Notes under the pieces: model-generated | Told to the model about the DNA's origin: nothing | What the model saw: the letters and a program-made list of their open reading frames with translations, nothing else | Databases searched by the model: none | From: Streptomyces rishiriensis | Lineage (GTDB): Bacteria > Actinomycetota > Actinomycetes > Streptomycetales > Streptomycetaceae | Length of the DNA: 64,000 nt | Assembly: GCF_030815485.1 (NCBI RefSeq) | Contig: NZ_JAUSWV010000002.1 | Location: 6,820,001-6,884,000, forward strand | Direction of reading: 5' to 3' | Shown here: one piece after another, positions 32,525 to 40,647 of the stretch | How positions within the stretch are numbered: position 1 is the stretch's first letter | Layout of the letters: each line of letters starts with the position of its first letter | Program-made: the position numbers and the translations under genes

Positions 32525-34381
32525 ATGGACACCGCCCAACTCACCGCACTCGGACAGCAGTTGCGGGTCGACAGCGTGCGTGCCTCCGCCGCCGCGGGAT
32601 CCGGACATCCGACGTCCTCGATGTCGGCCGCGGACCTGATGGCCGTACTGCTCGCGAACCACTTCCGCTACGACTTCGACCGCCCGGCGCACCCGGGCAA
32701 CGACCGCTTCGTGCTCTCGAAGGGCCATGCCTCCCCCCTGCTGTACTCCGCCTACAAGGCCGCCGGAGCCATCGACGACGAGGAGCTCCTGACCTTCCGC
32801 GAACTCGGCAGCCGGCTCGAGGGACACCCCACCCCGCAGCGGCTGCCGTGGGTCGAGACGGCCACCGGCTCGCTCGGCCAGGGGCTGCCGGTGGGCGTCG
32901 GCATCGCGCTGGCCGGGAAGCGGCTGGACCGCGTCGGATACCGGGTGTGGGTGCTGTGCGGCGACAGCGAACTCGCCGAGGGCTCGGTGTGGGAGGCCGC
33001 GGAGCACGCGGGCCACGAACACCTCGACAACCTCACGGTGGTCGTCGACGTCAACCGGCTCGGCCAGCGCGGCCCCACCCGGCACGGCCACGACCTCGAC
33101 GCGTACGCCCGCCGCTTCCAGGCCTTCGGCTGGCACACGACAGAGATCGACGGACACGACGTCGACGCCGTCGACCGCGCCTACGGCGAGGCGGCCTCCA
33201 CCCTGGGGCAGCCCACCGTGATCCTCGCCCGCACCCTCAAGGGCAGGGGCGTGCGGTCCGTGGAGGACCGCGAGGGCCTGCACGGCAAGCCGCTGCCCGA
33301 CGCCGACGAGGCGATCGAGGAACTGGGCGGCATCCGCAGCCTGCGTGTCCACGTGCAGGAGCCGGCCGCCGCCCGCATGCTGCACTCCGTCCCGACCGGG
33401 CCCCTCGTGCTGCCCCGCTGGGAGGGGGAGGACCGCGAGAAGGGCGTGGCGACCCGTGACGCCTACGGCGAAGCCCTCACCGCGCTCGGGGCAGCCCGCG
33501 AGGACATCGTCGCCCTCGACGGCGAGGTGAGCGACTCCACGCGCGCCGAGGCCTTCGCCAAGGAGCACCCCGACCGGTTCTTCGAGTGCTACATCGCCGA
33601 ACAGCAGCTCGTCGCCGCGGCGGTCGGCCTCGCGACGCGCGGCTGGGTCCCTTACGCCTCGACGTTCGCGGCCTTCCTGACCCGGGCCCACGACTTCGTC
33701 CGCATGGCCGCGGTGAGCGGGGCCGGCATCAATCTCGTCGGCTCGCACGCGGGGGTCGCCATCGGACAGGACGGGCCCTCGCAGATGGGTCTCGAGGACC
33801 TGGCGATGTTCCGGGCCGTGCACGGCTCGACCGTGCTGTACCCGTGCGACCCGCATCAGACCGCGCGGCTCGTCGCGGCCATGGCCGGCCTGGACGGCGT
33901 CCGCTATCTGCGCACCTCACGCGGCGCCGCCCCGGTGCTCTACGGGCCGGACGAGGAGTTCCCCGTCGGCGGGAGCAAGGTGCTGCGCTCCTCCGACCGC
34001 GACCGGCTGACGATCGTCGCGGCCGGCGTCACCGTGCACGAGGCCCTGAAGGCCGCGGAGGCGCTCGACGGCGAGGGCATCGCGGTCCGGGTCGTCGACC
34101 TCTACTCGGTCAAGCCCGTCGACCGGGCCACGCTGCGGCAGGCCGCCGAGGAGACGGGGCTGCTGATGAGCGTGGAGGACCACCACGAACAGGGCGGGCT
34201 CGGGGACGCGGTCCTCGACGCCTTCCTGGACGGGCGGCCGGTGCCCCGGCTGGTGCGGCTCGCCGTCCGGACGATGCCCGGCTCGGCGAGCCCGGCCGAG
34301 CAGCTGCACGCCGCGGGCATCGACGCCGAGTCGATCGCGGCGTCCGCCCGGCTGCTGGTGGAGCAGGCGATCGCCCCGTGA
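32525..34381 (+). CDS. Transketolase
   Basis: 618 residues. The ThDP domain has G-S-G-H-P-T-S near residue 24, S-K-G-H-A-S-P-L and the G-D-S-E-L-A-E-G-S-V-W...N-R motif near 150-180. A pyrimidine domain begins near 305 (G-V-A-T-R-D-A-Y-G-E-A-L) with F-F-E-C-Y-I-A-E-Q-Q holding the catalytic glutamate, and a C-terminal domain follows. It should shuttle two-carbon ketol units among sugar phosphates; lengths and motifs are those of the shorter transketolase group, which may have other sugar specificities. GGAGG lies 11 nt before the ATG. The stop overlaps the next start by GTGA, linking it to a DNA polymerase gene. Confidence 0.88.
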   Translation: MDTAQLTALGQQLRVDSVRASAAAGSGHPTSSMSAADLMAVLLANHFRYDFDRPAHPGNDRFVLSKGHASPLLYSAYKAAGAIDDEELLTFRELGSRLEGHPTPQRLPWVETATGSLGQGLPVGVGIALAGKRLDRVGYRVWVLCGDSELAEGSVWEAAEHAGHEHLDNLTVVVDVNRLGQRGPTRHGHDLDAYARRFQAFGWHTTEIDGHDVDAVDRAYGEAASTLGQPTVILARTLKGRGVRSVEDREGLHGKPLPDADEAIEELGGIRSLRVHVQEPAAARMLHSVPTGPLVLPRWEGEDREKGVATRDAYGEALTALGAAREDIVALDGEVSDSTRAEAFAKEHPDRFFECYIAEQQLVAAAVGLATRGWVPYASTFAAFLTRAHDFVRMAAVSGAGINLVGSHAGVAIGQDGPSQMGLEDLAMFRAVHGSTVLYPCDPHQTARLVAAMAGLDGVRYLRTSRGAAPVLYGPDEEFPVGGSKVLRSSDRDRLTIVAAGVTVHEALKAAEALDGEGIAVRVVDLYSVKPVDRATLRQAAEETGLLMSVEDHHEQGGLGDAVLDAFLDGRPVPRLVRLAVRTMPGSASPAEQLHAAGIDAESIAASARLLVEQAIAP

Positions 34382-35310
34382 GCGGCGACGCCGTACGAAA
34401 GGTGCGGGTGGGCCGCCGCAGCATCGAGGTCCACCGTCCGGACAAGGTGCTCTTTCCGGGCGGTGGGGAGGCGAAGCAGTACACGAAGGGAGATCTGGTC
34501 GCGTACTACCGGTCGGTCTCCGCGTTCATGCTTCCGCAGCTGCGCGGCCGGCCGCTGATGCTGGAACGGCATCCGGACGGGATCGACGGGCCCCGCTTCA
34601 TGCAGAAGAACACCCCCGAGCACTATCCGGAATGGATCAAGCGGGCCGAGGTGGCCAAGGAGGACGGCACCGTCCGCCATACCGTCTGCGACGACTCCGC
34701 CACCCTGGCCTACCTCGCCGACCAGGCGTGCCTCACCGTGCACCGCTGGCTCTCCCGGGTCGGGAGGGTCGACCGCCCGGACCTGATGATCTTCGACCTC
34801 GACCCGGCCGACGGTTCCCGCTTCGCCGCCGTCCGGGAGGCCGCCGAACGGCTCGGCGAGCTCCTCGACCAGCTGGGGCTGCCTTCGGCCCTGATGACGA
34901 CGGGCTCGCGCGGACTGCACGTCGTCGTCCCGGTGGACGGACGCGACGACTTCGACGAGGTGCGCGGCTTCGCCCGGGACGCCGCCGAGCTGCTCGTGGC
35001 GGAGCACCCCGACCGGCTGACCACGGCCGCGCGCAAGAAGGACCGCGGCGACCGGCTCTACCTGGACGTGCAGCGCAACGGCTACGCGCAGACCGCCGTC
35101 GCCCCCTTCACGGTGCGCGCGCTGCCCGGGGCGCCCGTCGCCACGCCCATCACCTGGGATCAGCTGCGCGATCCGGAGCTCGGTCCGCGCCGCTGGACCA
35201 TCGCCGACGCCGCCGAGCAGGCCCATGCCCGTCCCTGGTCGGGGCTGACGGGCCGCGTGCGCGCCCTGGGGCCCGCCAGACGGCGGCTCGACGCACTCCG
35301 TGACGCGTGA
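34378..35310 (+). CDS. Stand-alone LigD-type polymerase (NHEJ POL domain)
   Basis: 310 residues of the archaeo-eukaryotic primase superfamily as in the polymerase domain of LigD, which fills gaps and adds ribonucleotides during non-homologous end joining. V-D-R-P-D-L-M-I-F-D-L-D-P near residue 140 carries the metal aspartates, T-G-S-R-G-L-H-V near 178 the second motif, and A-R-K-K-D-R-G-D-R-L-Y-L-D near 221 the third acidic site. The ligase and nuclease domains of full LigD are absent, and no ku gene is within this window. Start GTG 34378 overlaps the transketolase stop; a GTG at 34405 is possible. Confidence 0.88.
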   Translation: MSGDAVRKVRVGRRSIEVHRPDKVLFPGGGEAKQYTKGDLVAYYRSVSAFMLPQLRGRPLMLERHPDGIDGPRFMQKNTPEHYPEWIKRAEVAKEDGTVRHTVCDDSATLAYLADQACLTVHRWLSRVGRVDRPDLMIFDLDPADGSRFAAVREAAERLGELLDQLGLPSALMTTGSRGLHVVVPVDGRDDFDEVRGFARDAAELLVAEHPDRLTTAARKKDRGDRLYLDVQRNGYAQTAVAPFTVRALPGAPVATPITWDQLRDPELGPRRWTIADAAEQAHARPWSGLTGRVRALGPARRRLDALRDA

Positions 35311-35312
35311 AG

Positions 35313-35336
35313 GTTTGGCCAAGAGCCTTTGGGCCA
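35313..35336 (+). promoter_or_regulatory. Possible stress-sigma promoter of the gas-vesicle operon
   Basis: GTTT (35313-35316), 14 bp, then GGGCCA (35331-35336) resembles the SigB-type pattern GNNT-N14-16-GGGTA[CT], with two mismatches in the -10. It starts 3 nt past the polymerase stop and ends 20 nt before the gvpO ATG. Confidence 0.3.
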
Positions 35337-35355
35337 CACGGAAGAAGAGGTGGCC

Positions 35356-35901
35356 ATGGTGAACACAGAAAGCACATCACAGTCACACGCGTCTCACGAT
35401 TCACATAGAGAACACGAAACACCTAAATCGCAAGAACCGCACCCTTCGCGAAGTTCACGGACCTCGCGGACCTCACGGACCACAGGGACTTCCGGTGACG
35501 AGGGAAGTTCCCGGACTCCGCGGGGTTCACGAGGTCACCGGGGTTCGAAGAGACCGCAGAGATCAGAGAGTCCGGAGAGTGCGCGGACTCCGACGACCAG
35601 GGAAGGCAAGGACGACGTGGCGGACGACCGGCCGAGCCCCATGGAGGTGCTGCGCCAGGCGCGGGCCCAGCTCACGGAGCTGACGGGGATGACCGCCGAG
35701 AGCGTTTCGTCCTTCGAGCAGACGGAGGACGGCTGGTCCCTGGACGTCGAGGTTCTGGAGCTCGCCCGCGTGCCCGACACGATGAGCCTGATGGCGAGCT
35801 ACCAGGTGGAACTCGACCCCGAGGGCCAGCTCACCGGCTACCGGCGTGTTCGCCGCTACGAGCGTGGGCGCTCCGACTCGCACCGGCCGGGCGGCCGCTA
35901 G
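35356..35901 (+). CDS. gvpO: Gas vesicle protein GvpO
   Basis: 181 residues. The conserved GvpO domain is the C-terminal 85 residues: M-E-V-L-R-Q-A-R-A-Q-L, E-Q-T-E-D-G-W-S-L-D-V-E-V-L-E and M-A-S-Y-Q-V-E-L-D. GvpO is an accessory factor of actinobacterial and haloarchaeal gas-vesicle clusters. The N-terminal 95 residues are an unstructured S/R/H/T/E-rich segment with R-T-S-R-T-S repeats and much lower GC than its neighbours, with codons such as AAA, ACA and CAA. AGAGG 5 nt before the ATG supports 35356. It opens the gvp operon. Confidence 0.88.
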   Translation: MVNTESTSQSHASHDSHREHETPKSQEPHPSRSSRTSRTSRTTGTSGDEGSSRTPRGSRGHRGSKRPQRSESPESARTPTTREGKDDVADDRPSPMEVLRQARAQLTELTGMTAESVSSFEQTEDGWSLDVEVLELARVPDTMSLMASYQVELDPEGQLTGYRRVRRYERGRSDSHRPGGR

Positions 35902-35959
35902 GCCGCCGGCCCGCATTCATGACCGATCATCCACTCCCACAGAAGGAGGCGCGGTCGAC

Positions 35960-36397
35960 ATGACCGTTGTCCCGGCACAACAGTCCGGCGGCGGAGGCGG
36001 CTCCAGCGGCCTCTACGACGTGCTGGAGCTCGTCCTCGACAGGGGTCTCGTCATCGACGCGTTCATACGGGTCTCCCTCGTCGGAATCGAGATTCTCAAG
36101 ATCGACGTACGTGTCGTGGTGGCCAGCGTGGACACCTACCTGCGCTTCGCCGAGGCGTGCAACCGCCTGGACCTGGAGGCGGGGCCGCGCAAGAGCCCGG
36201 GCCTGCCCGACCTGGTCGGCGAGATCACCGAGTCCGGCGCGCGCGGCAAGTCCAAGGGCGCCTTGTCCGGCGCCGCGGAGACCATCTCCGGAGCCTTCAA
36301 GCAGGCCCGTGACGAGGGCTCCGCCCAGGAGGAGCGGGAGTCCAGGCCGCGGACGCGCAAGAGCACCACCGCGCGCCGGAAGGAGGAGCAGGAGTGA
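35960..36397 (+). CDS. gvpA: Gas vesicle structural protein GvpA
   Basis: 145 residues. The conserved GvpA core at residues 17-70 includes L-Y-D-V-L-E-L-V-L-D-R-G-L-V-I-D-A-F, I-R-V-S-L-V-G-I-E-I-L-K-I-D and V-R-V-V-V-A-S-V-D-T-Y. GvpA is the amphiphilic shell subunit of the gas-vesicle wall. The tail beyond the core (75-145) is longer than in typical 70-residue GvpA proteins and rich in K, R, S and E, so a role nearer to GvpJ or a divergent shell protein is possible. AGGAGG lies 10 nt before the ATG. The stop overlaps gvpF in GTGA. Confidence 0.88.
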   Translation: MTVVPAQQSGGGGGSSGLYDVLELVLDRGLVIDAFIRVSLVGIEILKIDVRVVVASVDTYLRFAEACNRLDLEAGPRKSPGLPDLVGEITESGARGKSKGALSGAAETISGAFKQARDEGSAQEERESRPRTRKSTTARRKEEQE

Positions 36398-37146
36398 GCA
36401 CCTACGTGTACGGCATCGTGGCGGGTTCGCACGCGGACCTTCCGGACGGCCTGGCCGGGGTCGGCGACCCGCCTCTGCCGGTGCGCGTCCTGAAGGAAGG
36501 CACTCTGGCGGCGATCGTCAGCGACGCCCCGGAAGGGCTGCGGCCCAAGCGCAGGGAGCTGCTCGCCCACCAGACCGTGCTCGCCGAGGCCGGCGCCGAC
36601 GGCTGTGTGCTGCCCATGCGGTTCGGCAGTGTCGCGCCCGACGACAGTTCCGTCACCGGAGTCCTCGCCGAGCGCGCCGAGCACTACGAGGAGCGTCTGC
36701 GGGCCCTCGAAGGCAAGGTCGAGTACAACATCAAGGCCTCGCACGTGGAGGAGGCCGTCCTGCACCAGGTGATGGCCGACAGTCCCGAACTGCGGGGTCT
36801 CGCGGAGGCCAACCGGCAGGCGGGCGGCGGCAGTTATGAGCAGAAGCTTCAGCTGGGCGAGATGGTGGCCGCCGCGGTCAAGGCCAAGGAGGCCGAGGAC
36901 GCGGCCGACGTGCAGCAGAGCCTCACGCCGCTGGCCGCGGCCACCAGTGTGGGCCCCGAGTCCACGGGCTGGCTGGTCAACGTCTCGTTCCTGGTGGACC
37001 GCGACTCGGCGGCCGGGTTCCTGGAGGCCGCGGAGGAGCTCCGCAAGGGCCGTCCGCACCTCGAACTGCGCGTCAACGGGCCGCTGCCGCCGTACAGCTT
37101 TGTCGAACCGGGTCCGGCCGCACCGGCGGGCACCGGCACGGAGTAG
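36394..37146 (+). CDS. gvpF: Gas vesicle protein GvpF
   Basis: 250 residues of the GvpF/GvpL family. It starts Y-V-Y-G-I-V-A, with V-L-P-M-R-F-G-S near residue 74 and a C-terminal N-V-S-F-L-V-D-R, then L-R-V-N-G-P-L-P-P-Y-S-F. GvpF is a minor assembly protein that contacts GvpA before polymerisation. A paralogue, gvpL, is encoded 3.3 kb downstream. The GTG at 36394 overlaps the gvpA stop by 4 nt. Confidence 0.9.
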   Translation: MSTYVYGIVAGSHADLPDGLAGVGDPPLPVRVLKEGTLAAIVSDAPEGLRPKRRELLAHQTVLAEAGADGCVLPMRFGSVAPDDSSVTGVLAERAEHYEERLRALEGKVEYNIKASHVEEAVLHQVMADSPELRGLAEANRQAGGGSYEQKLQLGEMVAAAVKAKEAEDAADVQQSLTPLAAATSVGPESTGWLVNVSFLVDRDSAAGFLEAAEELRKGRPHLELRVNGPLPPYSFVEPGPAAPAGTGTE

Positions 37147-37157
37147 GCAGGTGCGCC

Positions 37158-37421
37158 ATGGGTCTCATCTCAGAGGTGCTGCTGTTGCCGTTCGCCCCGG
37201 TGCGCGGCAGCGGCTGGGTGATCGAACAGGTGGTCCGGGAGGCCGAGCGGATCTATTACGACCCCGCCACGGTCCGGGCCGAACTCGCGCGTCTGGAGGA
37301 GCGGTTGGACGCCGGCGAGATCACTGAGGAGGAGTTCGACCAGCAGGAGGACGAACTCCTCGATCGGCTGGAGAGCGCTACGCGCAGAAGTGCGGGAACG
37401 GACGACGGGTGGACAGGATGA
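37158..37421 (+). CDS. gvpG: Gas vesicle protein GvpG
   Basis: 87 residues, largely helical and acidic. The family opening M-G-L-I-S-E-V-L-L-L-P-F-A-P-V-R-G is complete, followed by W-V-I-E-Q-V-V-R-E-A-E and a coiled E-E-R-L-D-A-G-E-I-T-E-E-E-F-D stretch. GvpG is an assembly factor of unknown mechanism, required in better-studied clusters. It begins 11 nt after gvpF and its stop overlaps gvpY in ATGA. Confidence 0.9.
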   Translation: MGLISEVLLLPFAPVRGSGWVIEQVVREAERIYYDPATVRAELARLEERLDAGEITEEEFDQQEDELLDRLESATRRSAGTDDGWTG

Positions 37422-38098
37422 ACCGAACGGCATTGGGCCTGGCGGTCGGGGCCGGGTATTTCCTCGGACGTACCAAGAAACTGAAACTGGCTTTCGCCGT
37501 CGGCTCCTTGGTGGCCGGCAAGCGGCTGAACCTGACCCCCAAGGGCATCGCGGATCTGGTCTCCCAGCAACTGCGGGACAACCCTCAGTTCAAGGAGATC
37601 GGGGATCAGCTGCGTCAGGACCTGCGCGGGGTCGGCAAGGCCGCCTCCGGCGCCATGGTCGAGCGGCAGATCGAATCCCTCGCGGACCGGCTGCACGGCC
37701 GCACCGCCGAGGTGCGCGACCAGCTCGACGGCGTGGTGCCCGGCCGGCAGGACGCGGACGAGGAGGAGGACGAGGAGGACGAGGCGCCTCGGGACGCTTC
37801 CGACGAGGACGAGGACGACGAGCCTCAGGACGCCGCCGACGAGGACGCCGACGAGGACGACGAGGACGACGAGCGCGACGCCGACGACGAGGGCGACGAA
37901 GAGGAACCGCCGAAGAAGGCACCCGCGAAGAAGACGGCCAAGAAGGCCCCCGCGAAGAAGGCGCCCGCCAAGAAGGCTCCGGCCCGCGCCACCGCCGCGA
38001 AGAAGACCGCGTCGGCCCCGAAGACGGGCGCGAGGACCGCATCGAAGGCTGCCTCGGGTACCACCTCCCGGCGGCCGAAGGGAGGCGACGACCGATGA
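37418..38098 (+). CDS. gvpY: GvpY: actinobacterial gas-vesicle cluster protein with acidic and Lys/Ala-rich tail
   Basis: 226 residues. A short hydrophobic N-terminal stretch (A-L-G-L-A-V-G-A-G-Y-F-L-G-R) precedes K-K-L-K-L-A-F-A-V-G and a helical region. Residues 113-160 are almost all Asp/Glu, and 163-226 are K-K-A-P-A-K repeats like histone H1 tails. The name comes from its place in the Streptomyces order gvpOAFGYZJLSK. Its function is unknown; opposite charges in one tail suggest self-association or nucleic-acid binding. The ATG at 37418 overlaps the gvpG stop; GTG 37409 is an alternative. The stop overlaps gvpZ. Confidence 0.82.
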   Translation: MNRTALGLAVGAGYFLGRTKKLKLAFAVGSLVAGKRLNLTPKGIADLVSQQLRDNPQFKEIGDQLRQDLRGVGKAASGAMVERQIESLADRLHGRTAEVRDQLDGVVPGRQDADEEEDEEDEAPRDASDEDEDDEPQDAADEDADEDDEDDERDADDEGDEEEPPKKAPAKKTAKKAPAKKAPAKKAPARATAAKKTASAPKTGARTASKAASGTTSRRPKGGDDR

Positions 38099-39279
38099 CC
38101 GAGACCCTCGGATCCGCCAAGTCCGCGACTTCCGCGGCCGGCAAGGCGGCGGGTGGCAACCCGCTCTCCGGAGTCGCCCACAGCGAGGCCGCCGACCGGC
38201 TCAAGGAAGAGGTGCAGGAGTACCTCGCCGCGCAGGTCACACGCCTGCTGACCGGGGTCGGCCACAAGCTCGGCGACACCACCGCCAAGCTGAACGACAT
38301 CGCCGAGGGCAACAGCCCCGGCTTCGCCAAGCTCGCCCTCGAAGGCGGTCGCAAGGTCGCCGAGGGCAAGGGGCCGCTGCGCAGCGCGCTGGAGCTCGGC
38401 GCCTCGAAGGCGAAGGACAAGGTGACCGGCGCCTTCAAGAACCTCGGCGGCAAGGGCAAGGGCAAGAAGAGCGCGGGCAAGAAGCCGACCGTGATCATGG
38501 AGACGATCGACGTCGGCGTGCCGCTGCGCACCGCCTACGACCAGTGGACGCAGTACCAGGACTTCAGCACCTTCGCCAAGGGCGTCAAGAGCGCCAACCG
38601 CGCCGACGACACCACCAGCGACTGGCAGGCGAAGGTCTTCTGGTCCAACCGCAGCTGGAAGGCGAAGACCACCGAACAGGTGCCGGACGACCGGATCGCC
38701 TGGACGTCGGAGGGCGCCAAGGGCACGACGAAGGGCGTCGTCTCCTTCCACGAGCTCGCCGACAACCTCACCCGGATCCTGCTGGTCATCGAGTACTACC
38801 CCACGGGGCTGTTCGAGAAGACCGGCAACATCTGGCGCGCCCAGGGCCGCCGTGCCCGCCTCGACCTGAAGAACTTCGCCCGCTTCATCACGATCAAGGG
38901 GGAGGCGCAGGACAGCTGGCGCGGTGAGATCCGCGACGGCGAGGTCGTCACGTCCCACGAGGACGCGGTCGCCGAGGAGAACGACGAGAACGACGAGAAC
39001 GACGAGAACGGCGAGCCCGAGGAGGGCGCCGAGGCGCGGGATGCCGGGGACCGCGGCCGGGAGGACGATGAGGAGTACGACGACGAGGACGAGGGCCCGG
39101 TCGCCGAGGACGAGGAAGTAGAGGACGACGAGGCGGAGCCCGAGGGCGAGTACGAGGAGGAAGAGGAGGAGGGCGAGCCCGAGGCCGCCGAGGACGAGTA
39201 CGAGGAGTACGACGAGGAGGAGCCCGAGGAGGAGCCCCGGGCCGAGGACGCGCCCGCCAGGGGCCGGAGCCGGCGATGA
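38095..39279 (+). CDS. gvpZ: GvpZ: SRPBCC-domain gas-vesicle cluster protein with acidic tail
   Basis: 394 residues. Residues 1-125 are helical with a basic G-K-G-K-G-K-K-S-A-G-K-K end. Residues 132-275 form an SRPBCC/cyclase-like domain (I-D-V-G-V-P-L-R-T-A-Y-D-Q-W-T-Q-Y, then V-F-W-S-N-R-S-W, W-R-A-Q-G-R-R-A-R), a fold that binds hydrophobic molecules. From about 290 on the chain is over half Glu/Asp with E-N-D repeats. It may chaperone hydrophobic shell subunits; that is inference. ATGA overlaps join it to gvpY and gvpJ. Confidence 0.82.
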   Translation: MTETLGSAKSATSAAGKAAGGNPLSGVAHSEAADRLKEEVQEYLAAQVTRLLTGVGHKLGDTTAKLNDIAEGNSPGFAKLALEGGRKVAEGKGPLRSALELGASKAKDKVTGAFKNLGGKGKGKKSAGKKPTVIMETIDVGVPLRTAYDQWTQYQDFSTFAKGVKSANRADDTTSDWQAKVFWSNRSWKAKTTEQVPDDRIAWTSEGAKGTTKGVVSFHELADNLTRILLVIEYYPTGLFEKTGNIWRAQGRRARLDLKNFARFITIKGEAQDSWRGEIRDGEVVTSHEDAVAEENDENDENDENGEPEEGAEARDAGDRGREDDEEYDDEDEGPVAEDEEVEDDEAEPEGEYEEEEEEGEPEAAEDEYEEYDEEEPEEEPRAEDAPARGRSRR

Positions 39280-39677
39280 GCATGCCGAGCCGGATGCCGG
39301 AGCCGTACGGCCAGGGCGGCGGAGCCAATCTCGCCGACATCCTGGAACGTGTCCTCGACAAGGGCATCGTCATCGCGGGCGACATCCGGATCAACCTGCT
39401 CGACATCGAACTGCTCACCATCAAGCTCCGCCTCATCGTCGCCTCCGTCGACAAGGCCAAGGAGATGGGCATCGACTGGTGGGAGGACGACCCGGCGCTG
39501 TCCTCCGGCGCCCGCCGCAACGAACTCGCGCGTGAGAACGCCGAGTTGCGGGAGCGGCTGGCGCGGCTGGAGGAACTGGAGCTGGGCCGCGCCCCGGAGG
39601 AGAGCCGTGTCCTGAAGGAGGGGCGCGCCTCGAAGGACGGCAGCGCCCCGAAGGACGTCCGAGAGGAGTCACCATGA
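39276..39677 (+). CDS. gvpJ: Gas vesicle protein GvpJ
   Basis: 133 residues of the GvpA/J/S family. The core at 17-75 has L-A-D-I-L-E-R-V-L-D-K-G-I-V-I-A-G-D, I-R-I-N-L-L-D-I-E-L-L-T-I-K and L-I-V-A-S-V-D-K-A-K. After it, G-I-D-W-W and a charged coiled coil (L-A-R-E-N-A-E-L-R-E-R-L) replace the shell protein's short end. GvpJ is a minor component thought to help nucleate or cap the vesicle. Start and stop both overlap neighbours by 4 nt. Confidence 0.9.
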   Translation: MSMPSRMPEPYGQGGGANLADILERVLDKGIVIAGDIRINLLDIELLTIKLRLIVASVDKAKEMGIDWWEDDPALSSGARRNELARENAELRERLARLEELELGRAPEESRVLKEGRASKDGSAPKDVREESP

Positions 39678-40462
39678 CCGGACTGCGGTACGTGTACGCC
39701 GTCTGTCACCCCCTCGGCGCGCCCCTCCAGGCCGCGCTGTCGGGGGTGGCGGGCGACCCGCCCAGACTGCTCACCCACCGCGGCCTGATCGCCGTGGTCA
39801 GCCATGTGCCGGAGCGGGACTTCGCGGAGGAGCCGCTCCGGCGCCATCTGGAGGACCTGGACTGGCTGACCGCGACCGCCCGCGCCCATCAACAGGTGAT
39901 CGACGCCCTCACGGCCGTCACCACACCGCTGCCCCTGCGGCTCGCCACGGTGTTCCGGGACGACAGCGGCGTCCGCGTGATGATGGAGGAGCGCGAGGAC
40001 GACTTCCGGCGCGTCCTGGACCGGCTCGCCGGCCGGGTCGAGTGGGGGGTGAAGGTGTATGTGGAGGCCGAGGCTCAGGAGTCCGAGCGGGCGGTGAGCA
40101 AGCCCGCCTCGGGCCGGGACTACCTGATGCAGCGGCGCTCCAGGGCCCGGGCCCACGAGGACGCCTGGCAGCGCGCCGAGCGGTTCGCCGGAAGCCTTCA
40201 CGCTCAGTTGTCCGCGCACGCCGACGACGCCCGCCTGCATCCGCCGCAGAACTCCGCCCTGGCCGAGGCGTCCGGACAGAACGTACTGAACGCCGCCTAT
40301 CTCGTTCCGCGCGCGGAATCCGAGGAATTCGTGGAAATGGTGGACCGCACCAAGGGACAGGAACCCGGAATGCGTGTGGAACTCACGGGACCGTGGGCCG
40401 CCTATTCCTTCGTGGAGTCCGCCGGTGAGCCGGGCGCCGTGGAAACGGGGGAGGGCGCATGA
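39674..40462 (+). CDS. gvpL: Gas vesicle protein GvpL
   Basis: 262 residues of the GvpF/L family and paralogue of gvpF. It has Y-V-Y-A-V-C-H at the start, T-P-L-P-L-R-L-A-T-V-F near residue 77, V-E-W-G-V-K-V-Y-V near 119, and the C-terminal L-N-A-A-Y-L-V-P and V-E-L-T-G-P-W-A-A-Y-S-F. In other systems GvpL interacts with several accessory Gvps as an organising subunit. It overlaps gvpJ and gvpS by 4 nt each. Confidence 0.9.
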   Translation: MTGLRYVYAVCHPLGAPLQAALSGVAGDPPRLLTHRGLIAVVSHVPERDFAEEPLRRHLEDLDWLTATARAHQQVIDALTAVTTPLPLRLATVFRDDSGVRVMMEEREDDFRRVLDRLAGRVEWGVKVYVEAEAQESERAVSKPASGRDYLMQRRSRARAHEDAWQRAERFAGSLHAQLSAHADDARLHPPQNSALAEASGQNVLNAAYLVPRAESEEFVEMVDRTKGQEPGMRVELTGPWAAYSFVESAGEPGAVETGEGA

Positions 40463-40647
40463 CCGTGGTGGAGCGCCGTGAGGTCGCTCTCGTCGACCTG
40501 CTCGACCGGCTGCTGGCCGGCGGGGTCGTCATCACGGGGGACATCACCCTGCGCATCGCGGACGTCGACCTCGTCCGCATCGACCTCAACGCGCTGATCA
40601 GCTCCGTCAATGAGCAGGTGCCGTCGCCATGGGGGGAGTCGCTGTGA
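40459..40647 (+). CDS. gvpS: Gas vesicle protein GvpS
   Basis: 62 residues, a minimal GvpA-family protein: V-A-L-V-D-L-L-D-R-L-L-A-G-G-V-V-I-T-G-D, then I-T-L-R-I-A-D-V-D-L-V-R-I-D-L and A-L-I-S-S-V. It is the third GvpA-fold paralogue in the operon and is thought to be a minor shell or assembly component. The start overlaps gvpL (ATGA) and the stop overlaps gvpK (GTGA). Confidence 0.88.
   Translation: MTVVERREVALVDLLDRLLAGGVVITGDITLRIADVDLVRIDLNALISSVNEQVPSPWGESL

Noticed and set aside
37745..39270. GA-rich runs in gvpY and gvpZ considered as non-coding tandem repeats or a CRISPR-like array
   Set aside because: They stay in frame, encode acidic tails and have no regular repeat-spacer structure.
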